A stretch of DNA of 64,000 nucleotides, from NCBI RefSeq assembly GCF_007827815.1, contig NZ_VITH01000001.1, forward strand, positions 186,001 to 250,000, in the 5' to 3' direction. The notes under the pieces were generated by a model. It did no database searches. It was not told the origin of the DNA and saw only the letters and a program-made list of their open reading frames with translations. Both the position numbers and the translations under genes were made by a program. This document shows positions 63,876-64,000 of the stretch, one piece after another; position 1 is the stretch's first letter; each line of letters opens with the position of its first letter. The DNA is from Azospirillum brasilense (GTDB lineage: Bacteria > Pseudomonadota > Alphaproteobacteria > Azospirillales > Azospirillaceae).

Positions 63876-64000
63876 TCAGAACAGAACGCGGGTCCCGACG
63901 CGCAGCATCGTGCTGTCCGACGGGTCACCGCCGTAGGTCATGGTGCCCAAATCGGCGGTGACGCTCACCTTCGGCGACATGCGGAAGCGCAGGCCTGTGG
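63876..64000 (-). CDS. C-terminus of an outer-membrane beta-barrel protein (cut by window end)
   Basis: Only the last 41 codons are in the window, on the minus strand: SVTADLGTMTYGG..., ending MLRVGTRVLF with a terminal Phe. Alternating hydrophobic and polar strands plus the C-terminal Phe are the hallmark of an outer-membrane porin-like or OprD-like protein recognised by the BAM complex. Confidence 0.6.
   Translation of the reverse strand, partial: TGLRFRMSPKVSVTADLGTMTYGGDPSDSTMLRVGTRVLF

Overview
The window is a gene-dense, high-GC stretch of an alphaproteobacterial chromosome. The core genes (rnc-era, lepB-acpS-pdxJ, a single bifunctional RelA/SpoT homologue, rpoZ), an LdtR-like MarR regulator and several TPR/glycosyltransferase proteins point to Rhodospirillales, most likely Azospirillum or a close relative. 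The genus is an inference from gene content; no rRNA or marker search was possible. I see no insertion sequence, prophage, CRISPR array, tRNA or rRNA gene.

Layout. 1-5.5 kb: the uncharacterised DUF2126 / circularly permuted ATP-grasp + alpha-E / transglutaminase-like cluster, followed by a large palindromic repeat. 5.6-10 kb: a two-gene RND efflux operon with a TetR-type palindrome upstream. 10-12.2 kb: an internally deleted amidohydrolase remnant, a CpdA-like phosphodiesterase and a GT2 glycosyltransferase. 12.5-16 kb: a ClpP paralogue whose catalytic Asp aligns with Asn, two small proteins resembling YjfB and FlaG, and a TPR/glycosyltransferase-like protein. 15.8-25.4 kb: a housekeeping run on the minus strand (ycjF-ycjX, era, rnc, lepB, acpS, pdxJ, HIT, rsh, rpoZ), much of it coupled by ATGA overlaps.

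25.6-29.3 kb: an NYN-domain protein, a phytase-like lipoprotein, a HisKA_2 kinase, a NifX-like protein and the LdtR-like regulator. 29.5-42.5 kb is rich in stress and proteostasis genes: DUF2076, Lon, Hsp20, DUF2934, a universal stress protein, a GDSL autotransporter, cytochrome b561, a SpoIIE-type phosphatase with a degraded metal site, an M48 membrane protease, and the CbpA/CbpM pair. 43-50 kb: a thioredoxin-reductase-like flavoprotein, stand-alone Hpt and receiver proteins, a glutathionyl-hydroquinone reductase, a divergent wrbA/LysR pair with a palindrome, and a TPR-methyltransferase carrying a 15-bp tandem repeat.

50-64 kb: a lytic transglycosylase behind a strongly structured leader, rlmJ, two tandem paralogues of a family I do not recognise, a dual-specificity-like phosphatase, a second TPR/glycosyltransferase-like protein, a hybrid histidine kinase with a FixL-like haem PAS, an MsbA-like ABC exporter, a patatin, and small genes up to a truncated outer-membrane protein.

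The best candidates for undescribed biology are the tandem unknown family (51.8-53.8 kb), the structured leader at about 49.94-50.06 kb, the putative haem-sensing hybrid kinase, and the ClpP and SpoIIE proteins with altered catalytic residues.
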